This document shows, piece after piece, positions 15,440-21,885 of a stretch of 47,176 bases of DNA. Position 1 is the stretch's first letter, and each line of letters starts with the position of its first letter. Position numbers and translations under genes: made by a program. The stretch comes from a virus. Location: the IMG/VR virus record IMGVR_UViG_3300025141_014036, positions 1-47,176 of that record. One strand, given 5' to 3'. Below the pieces are notes generated by a model that made no database searches, was not told where the DNA came from, and was given only the letters and a program-made list of their open reading frames with translations.

Positions 15440-16137
15440 CTAGCGTCGCGCCTCTTTCTCCATTCATCGTATTGTCTGCGGCGTTCGTTTTGGTCTATGT
15501 CTGATTTGATTTTGTATTGTCCCGACTGTAAAGACTCAAGTCTTTTCATAATATACTCTTTTTTTTCTTGGTCGTCTATTCTGCTGATATATTCAAGTCC
15601 TTTTTCGACAATGCGCGGATCAATTTGTGGTTTACGGGAGGGGACTTGCACTATATGGGCTTTTGCTGGAGCGGGAGCTGACTTTTTCTCTTCTTTCTTG
15701 CTACTCTCTTTACCTCTTGAAGATCTGGAGGAGCTTCTCTCCATTAATACTTTTTTTACTGGAGCTTTCGTTACCATCGTGGGTAGGCCATTATTTTCAA
15801 AAGACATCAATTCTTCACTTCCGTTGTTCGATACTAAAGCAGAATTTTTATTTATCTTTTTTAATTCTACGTTGTATTGTTTTTCGTTTATTGCAAGAGA
15901 TACAAATTTATCGGGTTCTCCAGATTTTCTTAGTACTAAATGAACTTTTCTAATGCCTCTGAAATGCGTCAATCCTGTTAAATATAAGGCGGGCTTCAAA
16001 ATCTCAGATGCAGGAGGCAAGATAGGCCTTGTTAACTCAGCCGTTAATTCAAAAGCATTTCTTTCAGTTATCCCGTCGTACAGATTACTTTCTGCAAAAG
16101 CAGAAACCGCAAACAATAGTGGTAATAGTCTTTTCAT
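15436..16137 (-). CDS. Secreted PilP/GspC-like protein of PVC-bacterial type
   Basis: A 233-residue protein with a clear signal peptide (MKRLLPLLFAVSAFAES). Residues 45-120 contain LYLTGLTHFRGIRKVHLVL and SLAINEKQYNVELKKI and end SFENNG, the beta-rich pattern of short PilP/GspC-like domains (LTGI...G...A.L......L..G.....V..I) that I associate with Verrucomicrobial secretion proteins. A Ser/Lys/Glu/Ala/Pro-rich linker (about 125-165) and a charged helical tail follow. In pili and type II secretion systems such proteins link the inner-membrane platform to the outer ring. It lies two genes from the tandem prepilins, which supports a shared envelope role. Confidence 0.6.
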   Translation of the reverse strand: MKRLLPLLFAVSAFAESNLYDGITERNAFELTAELTRPILPPASEILKPALYLTGLTHFRGIRKVHLVLRKSGEPDKFVSLAINEKQYNVELKKINKNSALVSNNGSEELMSFENNGLPTMVTKAPVKKVLMERSSSRSSRGKESSKKEEKKSAPAPAKAHIVQVPSRKPQIDPRIVEKGLEYISRIDDQEKKEYIMKRLESLQSGQYKIKSDIDQNERRRQYDEWRKRRDAR

Positions 16138-16158
16138 TGTTCTAAATCTTAGTTATAA

Positions 16159-16548
16159 TTACACCCATGGATGTAAAAGAGGTTTATCGGTTACGTCCAA
16201 GAAGCCGCTTCCGCCTTCAAGGTCGTTGTCTCCCCTGCGGGCAATTAGGTGGCAATGAGCGTGAAAAACTGTTTGCCCCGCTTCCTTGCCGCAGTTCCAG
16301 CCAACGTTAAAGCCTTTTACTTTAGGGTCTTGGTCTAATATACGTTTTCGTTGAAAAGTTATAAGTTCATGGATACTTTCTCTTTCTTCGTCTGTTAAAT
16401 CAAAGTAAGTCAGTACATGACGGCGAGGGACAAAAAGAGTATGGTATTCTGTTACCGGATAGGCGTCCAGAAAAGACGCGGCATACTCGTTTTTATCCAT
16501 TACAAACTGCGAATCAAGGTCGCAAAAGGGGCATTCTTTAACGTTCAT
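16159..16548 (-). CDS. HIT-family nucleotide-binding hydrolase
   Basis: A 129-residue histidine-triad protein. It starts MNVKECPFCDLD, the CxxC zinc pair of Hint/HIT proteins, has VPRRH at 40-44, and carries the active motif HAHCHL at 96-101 (H96, H98, H100). HIT enzymes split nucleoside phosphoramidates, AMP-lysine or dinucleoside polyphosphates. The ATG chosen lies 7 bp after the prepilin stop; longer in-frame starts extend into the prepilin gene and are rejected. The size is normal for a single HIT domain. Confidence 0.87.
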   Translation of the reverse strand: MNVKECPFCDLDSQFVMDKNEYAASFLDAYPVTEYHTLFVPRRHVLTYFDLTDEERESIHELITFQRKRILDQDPKVKGFNVGWNCGKEAGQTVFHAHCHLIARRGDNDLEGGSGFLDVTDKPLLHPWV

Positions 16549-16555
16549 TCTTAAA

Positions 16556-17536
16556 TTACCATTGATCATTCCAATACCACCCCCATGAATCTCTTCTGCC
16601 GTAACGGACATAAGCATCATATGAGCCTTCATGTCCCGCATTCGTTTTGCGCATTTGTCTTGATAGCCCATGAACCCAAGGAAACCATGTATATTTCTGA
16701 GCCTTGAAGTTTTCTATTTTGGTGGTGGATCTATCTTTTAACCATTTTACGTCTACGCTGCCATATGCCCTTCTTATTCCGTACTTGAAATTAGAACCAT
16801 CAATGTAATATTTACCTTGCGCAGTTTTTGTCCGCTCGTCCAGCCATCTTTTGGTTTCGACATGACCATCTGCGAAAGCTAATGCTGTTCCGTCAATGTG
16901 GTACTTACCCGGAACGTCCATGTCGTATACTTTATGGGTAGGAGGGCCTTCGTTCATAACTACCCGAAAGCAACCAGCGTTTATAAATTCAAATGGCATT
17001 TCTATAAAAGTAAAAATATTAGAAGGTTTTTCTATGTCGGCTTGTTTATGATATATTTTCCATTCTTTATCATTTTCCACTGGCCAGCCAGACCACCCTC
17101 CCACGTGGATATTCATGCTATAGCTCCTATGACGCGGGAAGATCTGTCTTAACTCACCGGCCTTGTTTGTTATTCTGATCATATCCTTGTCCGCTGGGCA
17201 TTTAAATACCCCAACAGAATGGCCCACGTAAGGATAAAGGGGAGATTTTTTTAGAAATTGCGCTTTATTTAGATATTGAGAAAGATTCAAACTACCGGGT
17301 GCCCATGTATACTTCGAACATCTTTCATATTTCCAAGAACTTGAATATAATATTTTGTCACCGTGGTCATCGCTGAAAATCATGTGACCCATTTGTAGCT
17401 GTTTTTGATTATTGATGCATGCTACTCTTTGTGCGACTGATTTAGACTTAGCAATTGCTGGCAACAAAAGCGCCGCTAGAAGAGCGATGATAGCGATTAC
17501 CATTAGTAATTCAACTAAAGTAAATCCTTTTCTCAT
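16556..17536 (-). CDS. Prepilin-like protein with N-terminal methylation motif, H-X9-DG type (copy 2)
   Basis: A 326-residue pseudopilin-like protein. MRKG^FTLVELL at the start is a canonical class III signal: G before the cut and E at +5. A 20-residue hydrophobic helix ([20 protein letters not shown]) follows. The C-terminal body shares blocks with the adjacent gene: [32 protein letters not shown], and [21 protein letters not shown], which is the H-X9-DG motif. The ending DSWGWYWND is also shared. Such proteins abound in Planctomycetota, Verrucomicrobiota and Lentisphaerota. A host-type peptidase would be needed to process it. ATGA overlap with copy 1. Confidence 0.88.
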   Translation of the reverse strand: MRKGFTLVELLMVIAIIALLAALLLPAIAKSKSVAQRVACINNQKQLQMGHMIFSDDHGDKILYSSSWKYERCSKYTWAPGSLNLSQYLNKAQFLKKSPLYPYVGHSVGVFKCPADKDMIRITNKAGELRQIFPRHRSYSMNIHVGGWSGWPVENDKEWKIYHKQADIEKPSNIFTFIEMPFEFINAGCFRVVMNEGPPTHKVYDMDVPGKYHIDGTALAFADGHVETKRWLDERTKTAQGKYYIDGSNFKYGIRRAYGSVDVKWLKDRSTTKIENFKAQKYTWFPWVHGLSRQMRKTNAGHEGSYDAYVRYGRRDSWGWYWNDQW

Positions 17537-18507
17537 TGGTATGGTTTCCATGTAGGGTGACTACCCCAGCTATCGTTCCAATACCAGCCCCATGAGTCAT
17601 ATACTTTACCATCAATAGTTCGATGATTGCCAGTTCTATTATACCGCCCTATACCTCCTAGGCCTCCTCCATACCATTCGTGAGTATTAGGGTCTGGCAC
17701 AATTGCTCTTTCTCTAAGCCATGCGAGGTCTCGATTATTTGGACTTACTATTTTATCTGTATTAGTAGTTGGGTCCATTGCGTCAGATGATATATTTATT
17801 GTGTCTTCTTCGAGCCATCTTTTAAATTCTACATGCGCATCTACGAAAGAAATAACAGAACCGTTATTGTGATAAACTCCCGGCCAGTCTTGAGAGAAAA
17901 AACTTTCACCATTTTTAAGCGTTGGCGCTACTCTAAAGTTCCCAGCGTTAATAGATTGAGGCGGCATTTCAATAAAGGTAAATAACTGGCTAGCGTTGTG
18001 TACATCATCGTAAGTATGATGAATTTTGTATTGGGTATCTGATAACCAAGGCCATCCTGACCAACCACCAACAAAAAGATTTATACTATAAGAGCGAGGC
18101 CTGTTGACTATTTTAGGTTTGAGTGTGTCAGATATAGGCCCGGGTATGCGAACGGTTGACTTGTCGCCGGGACAATGATATATACCCATACCAGCATAAG
18201 GTTTTAAAGGCGAATAGAAGAGAGGTCTGTCAGTTTGACCCCATGCACCGTTACCGCTCATGCTATCAGCAACCCACGCCCACATTCCTGAGGGCTCACC
18301 AGCCCATGCTGATGCATATGGAAATCTATTTTCGTGATCTGCTGCAAACTCTACGTAAGCAAGGTTGAGTTGACGCTGGTTGTTTATGCATGCGGCCTGC
18401 CAGCCTGTTTGCTTAGCCGAGCTCAATGCGGGGAGCAGAAGGGCCGCTAAGATTGCGATAATAGCTATGACAACTAGTAGCTCAATTAATGTAAACGCTT
18501 GTTTCAT
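17533..18507 (-). CDS. Prepilin-like protein with N-terminal methylation motif, H-X9-DG type (copy 1)
   Basis: A 324-residue paralogue of the next gene. The N-terminus MKQA^[18 protein letters not shown] is a class III prepilin signal with Ala instead of Gly before the cut, a variant common in PVC bacteria. The body has [25 protein letters not shown] and [21 protein letters not shown], where the H-X9-DG ends in DA rather than DG. The last residues DSWGWYWND match copy 2. In bacteria these proteins are thought to be pseudopilins of type II secretion or type IV pilus-like machines. Finding two in a phage-type gene array suggests acquisition from the host and duplication. Confidence 0.88.
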   Translation of the reverse strand: MKQAFTLIELLVVIAIIAILAALLLPALSSAKQTGWQAACINNQRQLNLAYVEFAADHENRFPYASAWAGEPSGMWAWVADSMSGNGAWGQTDRPLFYSPLKPYAGMGIYHCPGDKSTVRIPGPISDTLKPKIVNRPRSYSINLFVGGWSGWPWLSDTQYKIHHTYDDVHNASQLFTFIEMPPQSINAGNFRVAPTLKNGESFFSQDWPGVYHNNGSVISFVDAHVEFKRWLEEDTINISSDAMDPTTNTDKIVSPNNRDLAWLRERAIVPDPNTHEWYGGGLGGIGRYNRTGNHRTIDGKVYDSWGWYWNDSWGSHPTWKPYQ

Positions 18508-19073
18508 TCATCCTTTATTTTAACTGTTCCATATTCGTAAGAGTAAGGGTCAAGCCTAGCCTTCACTTTATTGATTAGTTTGGTTAAAATTTTAAAAATG
18601 AAAAAATAAAATTTATATTTAAAAGTCTTTTCATGTTCGTCCTGCTTACTCCTCGCTGCCTCCCACTTCCTGTTCTCTAATTCGATTTCTTTTGCAGTTC
18701 TATGTATTTTAAATTCATATAAACGTTTTGCGTCAAGTTTTCCTTTGCGAAAGACAAACACAAACTCTGCCCAGTGGACATTGCCTTCTTTGTCCTTTAT
18801 ATGATCGTAAAAATCAACTTCTCCCGTATAGGTCGTGGGTATCCATTTACTTCCTTTAACTTCTTGGAGGACCGCGTCTCTATCGTTCTTGTAAAGCTTT
18901 TGTTTGTAGAGCTTGTAGATCGCCAGTTCGTTATCCAAGGATTTAGTTTGGAAAACGACTCCTGAGATAGAGCCTGCGAAGCTCTTTGTCGTCTTAAGTA
19001 ACTTCTCTTCCTCTTTGGTTAGTAAGCCTTTCAAGTAAGACTTCGGTATTACTATTTCATCAAACATTCCCAT
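18504..19073 (-). CDS. Hypothetical phage protein, MGMFDEI start
   Basis: A 189-residue protein whose start, [10 protein letters not shown], is like that of many phage hypothetical proteins beginning MGMFD. There is a central [13 protein letters not shown] segment and a basic, hydrophobic stretch ([17 protein letters not shown]) near 150-166 that could touch a membrane. No enzyme motif is seen. ATGA-type coupling to the prepilin gene ties it to the same transcript. Confidence 0.6.
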   Translation of the reverse strand: MGMFDEIVIPKSYLKGLLTKEEEKLLKTTKSFAGSISGVVFQTKSLDNELAIYKLYKQKLYKNDRDAVLQEVKGSKWIPTTYTGEVDFYDHIKDKEGNVHWAEFVFVFRKGKLDAKRLYEFKIHRTAKEIELENRKWEAARSKQDEHEKTFKYKFYFFIFKILTKLINKVKARLDPYSYEYGTVKIKDE

Positions 19074-19269
19074 CGGTATCCTTTTTCTTATACACTACTC
19101 CGCATCCATCTGAGCTGGTCGTTATTGTTTCTTTTACTATTAAAGTCGCCCTGTCTGACAGGAACTGCTCCCTTTCTAGCATTTTATCTACTTCAGTTAA
19201 GGCTTCGTATTCATTTGCGTTTCTAACCTCTATGTTGCAAACACAGGTTATAATGGCTCTTCTTTCCAT
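19060..19269 (-). CDS. Small hypothetical protein
   Basis: A 69-residue protein with a likely beta start (MERRAIITCVCNIEVRNA) containing a CVC pair, then a helical Glu-rich stretch and a DGCGVVYKKK end. Three cysteines could bind metal or form a disulphide, but no family is recognised. Its 3' end overlaps the next gene by 14 bp. Confidence 0.55.
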   Translation of the reverse strand: MERRAIITCVCNIEVRNANEYEALTEVDKMLEREQFLSDRATLIVKETITTSSDGCGVVYKKKDTDGNV

Positions 19270-19275
19270 TTTAAA

Positions 19276-19641
19276 TTACGGCTTATTGTATCTATTTGGT
19301 TCTTTTTTCTTCAACCATTTTATTGATTTTACTTCATAGCCAGCAGATTTTACAATTTTGCGAATTTCAGTAGGGTGTACTTCTGGACCCCAATACTCTA
19401 AAAGAATGATCTCTTTTTTAGTAATCATTTCTAAATTTTTAACTTTTTTAGTTTTCTTGAATCCTATTTTAATACCAACGGCACAAGAGGGACAGACCAT
19501 ACCGGGAATCAAAACCTCTACATCTGGGTCGACTGCTTTGTTTCCAAAAGTTGGATACGCTCCCGATAGAGAGGTAACTAGCAGCCAGCCCATTAATAGG
19601 CCAACAATTGCAATTATTAGTGTTTTTCTGTTAGCTCGCAT
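19276..19641 (-). CDS. Membrane-anchored heavy-metal-associated (HMA, MerP-like) protein
   Basis: A 121-residue protein. Residues 9-27 form a hydrophobic N-terminal segment (signal or anchor). Residues 42-110 look like an HMA fold: GMVCPSCAVGIK at 47-58 has the CxxC metal site of the GMTCxxC type, and the later EIRKIVKSAGYEV segment is the usual last helix and strand. In MerP and Atx1-type proteins this domain binds Cu or Hg ions and hands them to transporters. No transporter or regulator is adjacent, so its partner must be a host protein or is missing. A phage HMA protein is unusual. Confidence 0.72.
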   Translation of the reverse strand: MRANRKTLIIAIVGLLMGWLLVTSLSGAYPTFGNKAVDPDVEVLIPGMVCPSCAVGIKIGFKKTKKVKNLEMITKKEIILLEYWGPEVHPTEIRKIVKSAGYEVKSIKWLKKKEPNRYNKP

Positions 19642-19642
19642 T

Positions 19643-19837
19643 TTATTCTCCTGTTTTGAAAATTTTCATTAATTGGTTAAGCTCTCTTCGGAAATCATCT
19701 GCCATTTCGACCTTTATAGCGTCTTCGTCTTCCATTATGGGCATATCTTTTACGATTTTATCGTACTTTCTTATAAGCTTCTTTATGAAAGAATAGCACT
19801 TTCTCGGCTTTGACCTGTCAAATTCTGAGATATTCAT
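19643..19837 (-). CDS. Small hypothetical protein
   Basis: A 64-residue charged, probably all-helical protein with the start MNISEFDRSKPRKCYSFIKKL. No motif is recognised. It overlaps the end of the HAD phosphatase gene by 20 bp and stops 1 bp before the MerP-like gene, so it is co-translated with both. Confidence 0.55.
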   Translation of the reverse strand: MNISEFDRSKPRKCYSFIKKLIRKYDKIVKDMPIMEDEDAIKVEMADDFRRELNQLMKIFKTGE

Positions 19838-20294
19838 TTAAATGTTCCTTTTCTAGACCTGCGTCTCTTTTGAGATTGATAGCAAAGGCTGTTTTAATCT
19901 CATGGCCGTTTTTAACAGCTCCTTTGGGTTTAATGTCGTTAACCAGTATCCTAGCTCCAGATGTTATGTCGAAAATAATCTGATCGTACTTTATGCCTAG
20001 GAAGTCTAAGGCTTTAACGGTGTGATCTTTGTGTCTTTTTGATCTGGCGGTGGTTAGCACGACTTTATCTTGTTTGGGGATGTTTTTTAAAAACTTTTTG
20101 CTGGAAGGTAGTGCGATCTCTTGTCTGAATGACTTTGGGCCAAACTGATTTATGATGCTATCTAAACTTTCATTAGATGTGCTTTTTAGCAAGGTCCCGT
20201 CTAAGTCAAAGAACCATGTTTTGCCAAGCTTGTCTTGAATTTCTTTATTTTCTTGAACTCTTATCTCTGTGGAGACTTTTTCCGCTGACATCAT
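19818..20294 (-). CDS. HAD-superfamily phosphatase
   Basis: A 158-residue HAD hydrolase. Motif I FDLDGTLL has nucleophile D30 and D32, motif II is TTAR at 81-84, and the C-terminal LVNDIKPKG gives D120 and K122. The cap is short, as in small phage HAD proteins that act on sugar phosphates or on 3' or 5' ends of polynucleotides. The substrate is not clear. It is the first gene after a consensus promoter, so it may be well expressed. Two adjacent ATGs (20294, 20291) are possible. Confidence 0.8.
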   Translation of the reverse strand: MMSAEKVSTEIRVQENKEIQDKLGKTWFFDLDGTLLKSTSNESLDSIINQFGPKSFRQEIALPSSKKFLKNIPKQDKVVLTTARSKRHKDHTVKALDFLGIKYDQIIFDITSGARILVNDIKPKGAVKNGHEIKTAFAINLKRDAGLEKEHLNEYLRI

Positions 20295-20307
20295 TCTTAT
20301 ATTTTAT

Positions 20308-20336
20308 ATTATATACTGTTATTACACTTGGGTCAA
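20308..20336 (-). promoter_or_regulatory. Consensus sigma70-type promoter
   Basis: Minus strand: TTGACC (20336-20331), 17-bp spacer, TATAAT (20313-20308). The next ATG (20294) is 13 nt after the -10, so the leader would be about 7 nt. It lies directly behind the U-tract of the terminator at 20336-20367. Confidence 0.85.
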
Positions 20337-20367
20337 GCTAAAAAGAAGAGGGGGGCCGAAGCCCCCC
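20336..20367 (-). terminator. Rho-independent terminator with UUCG tetraloop
   Basis: Minus strand: perfect 7-bp stem GGGGGGC/GCCCCCC closed by a UUCG loop (20367-20350), then TCTTCTTTTT. It ends the transcript that carries the secreted-protein genes, and its tail runs straight into the next promoter. Confidence 0.9.
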
Positions 20368-20374
20368 TTTGGTA

Positions 20375-20554
20375 TTACTTTATTACAATATCACCCCCGC
20401 GTGACTCGGGTCGCCTTATTATAACCATTCCAACTTTGCTCCTCGGTATGTTCAACTTCCAATTTACTTCTGGAGTGGATTCATTAGCTCTATCAGCTAT
20501 CCTGTGGGGAATATAATATGGCTTATGGTATTGTATGATAAGATTGTCACTCTT
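20375..20554 (-). other. 59-codon open frame directly after the EF-hand gene's TGA, no standard start
   Basis: The stretch between the EF-hand gene and the terminator is open in the same frame as the gene before it, from the TGA at 20557 to a TAA at 20377-20375. It has no ATG, GTG or TTG near its beginning; the first ATG leaves only 17 codons. The coded peptide includes KPYYIPHRIADRAN and VGMVIIRRPESRGG and has an ordinary, not low-complexity, composition. It may be a readthrough extension, a gene with a rare ATT or ATC start, or a remnant. Confidence 0.35.
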
Positions 20555-21085
20555 TCATTGTGGCCTATTTCCTCTGCCTCCCCGACGAGAGCCTCTGCTC
20601 CTGTCAGAGCCGGGTTTACGGCCTCTCTTGCGGCTTTCAGCTTTCTTTTCTCCATCTTTAGGAGAGCGCTTAGCTGCGGCCTTCTTTCTCCACTCTGCTG
20701 TAGCCTTACGAGCTACTGCTCTTTCCTTCTCGTCTAGCTTACCGTCTTTGTTCTTATCGAACTTCTTGACAAGGTCTTCGCGTGAAGGCCTACGACTTGA
20801 TCCCTTAGCCCCTGAAACATAACTCTTTCTTAGGGCTGCTAGTTTCTCCTTGGCTTGCTTTTCTGTAATCTTACCAGCCTTGACGCCATCTTTGATTTTC
20901 TTGGCAGCAAGAGCGTGCCTCTTCTTTCTGACTTCTGCTGGGTTAGCTTTCTTAGGCGCTGGCTTGCCTTTAACTTTGTCTACTCTGTTAGTTTTGCTGT
21001 GACCACCGTGACGGTCGGCTTGAGCGATACTAACACCTCCTAGCAGTAAAGCTGCTACAATAATTAGTTTAATATATTTGTTCAT
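20555..21085 (-). CDS. Secreted basic EF-hand protein
   Basis: A 176-residue protein starting MNKYIKLIIVAALLLGGVSIAQA, a clear signal peptide with an AQA cut site. One EF-hand calcium loop, DKNKDGKLDEKE, lies about two thirds along. The rest is Lys/Arg/Ala-rich and ends in an Arg/Gly-rich tail (RGSRRGGRGN). EF-hand secreted proteins with this composition are frequent in Verrucomicrobiota and Planctomycetota. The ATG at 21148 would place the signal peptide inside the chain, so the ATG at 21085 is chosen. Calcium binding is inferred from the loop alone. Confidence 0.78.
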   Translation of the reverse strand: MNKYIKLIIVAALLLGGVSIAQADRHGGHSKTNRVDKVKGKPAPKKANPAEVRKKRHALAAKKIKDGVKAGKITEKQAKEKLAALRKSYVSGAKGSSRRPSREDLVKKFDKNKDGKLDEKERAVARKATAEWRKKAAAKRSPKDGEKKAESRKRGRKPGSDRSRGSRRGGRGNRPQ

Positions 21086-21089
21086 AAAA

Positions 21090-21629
21090 TTATGGTTTTG
21101 GGTCGTTTCCGTCGATGACTTCATCGCGCTTATTTTTAAACTCTTCACGAATCTCTTTTATGCGAGCATGAACTTCTTTGCGATGGCTTTTCATTGTTTC
21201 CATCCATTCTTTCCTAGAAGCAGTCATTTGCTCTCTTAGGGCCTTTTTCTCGTCGTCTGTGGCGTCTTTCCACTTATCTTTGTCGAAGCCGGTCCATTGC
21301 TTTTTAGCGGCCTCTTTGAAGGCCTCGCGCAGTTCTTTGACCTTAGCGTCGTCTCTTATGAGTTTACCAAAGCCGCCATCTTTTTTCTTGCGATCACTAA
21401 CTTTGTGGCCTTTTTTCTTGGCATCACCACGATGCTTCTTGCGCTTCTCAAAAGCAGCCTTAAGGCGCTCTTTAACTTTAGCTGGATCAAATTTCTTGCC
21501 ACCGCGCTCAGGCTTCTCCTTTTCAGGTTTATCTGGTTTAGGCGCAGGCTTAGGGACCTGAGCTGAAACTGTTAACGCTGACGCCATAACAGCAACCAGC
21601 CCAATCTTAAGAATTCTTTTAATGAACAT
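21090..21629 (-). CDS. Secreted Lys/Glu-rich helical protein
   Basis: A 179-residue protein with a signal peptide (MFIKRILKIGLVAVMASALTVSA-Q), a Pro/Lys linker (PKPAPKPDKPEKEKPERG) and about 130 residues of highly charged helix, including an FKEAAKKQWTGFDKDKW segment. The layout recalls periplasmic CpxP/Spy-like or EF-hand-associated helical proteins of PVC bacteria, but no family is certain. It lies 4 bp before the EF-hand gene, with similar composition, so the two likely act together in the periplasm. Confidence 0.68.
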   Translation of the reverse strand: MFIKRILKIGLVAVMASALTVSAQVPKPAPKPDKPEKEKPERGGKKFDPAKVKERLKAAFEKRKKHRGDAKKKGHKVSDRKKKDGGFGKLIRDDAKVKELREAFKEAAKKQWTGFDKDKWKDATDDEKKALREQMTASRKEWMETMKSHRKEVHARIKEIREEFKNKRDEVIDGNDPKP

Positions 21630-21735
21630 AATGTATATTACACTGCAATTATCGTGCCAAACATAGAGACGTTTATTCCTAGTGTTTTGTTACTTTTTTA
21701 TTTATTTAAAAAAATATTGGGGAATAGAGCCCGAC
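21630..21735 (-). other. Intergenic region with possible weak terminator and promoter
   Basis: On the minus strand, after the 49-residue gene, a short imperfect GAG(TCGGG)CTC hairpin is followed by a run of seven T (about 21708-21735), a weak terminator candidate. Nearer the next ATG lies TTGGCA and a TAATAT box, but the spacing is only 14 bp, so the promoter is doubtful. The 9-mer AGTGTAATA occurs at 21644-21636. Confidence 0.3.
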
Positions 21736-21885
21736 TCATTGGGGAGTATTACCCTTATTTTCTTCTTTAACGAGTTCTTTTTCCTTTTCAAATTTTTGGG
21801 CCTCTTTTACAAATGACATATAAATAAAGAAGACTCCTAAAACAATAGGAACAACTATTAAGAGTGCTAGGGGGCTTGGTTCCAT
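21736..21885 (-). CDS. 49-residue single-pass membrane protein
   Basis: An ORF too short for routine calling. It starts MEPSPLALLIVVPIVLGVFF, a strong transmembrane segment, and continues with a Lys/Glu-rich cytoplasmic-type tail (EAQKFEKEKEL). Its ATG overlaps the ribonucleotide reductase stop as TGATG, so translation is coupled. No family is recognised; single-pass peptides of this form may modulate a membrane partner. Confidence 0.65.
   Translation of the reverse strand: MEPSPLALLIVVPIVLGVFFIYMSFVKEAQKFEKEKELVKEENKGNTPQ

Noticed and set aside
15497-15953. Long plus-strand ORFs over the PilP-like gene and similar ones elsewhere (for example 21178-21566)
   Set aside because: They are shadows of Lys/Glu-rich minus-strand genes, with Phe/Leu/Ser-rich low-complexity products and no start signals.
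16556-16671. Longer start of the HIT protein at 16671
   Set aside because: The extra 41 residues overlap the prepilin's coding end and lack HIT homology; the CxxC start of the family begins right after the ATG at 16548.
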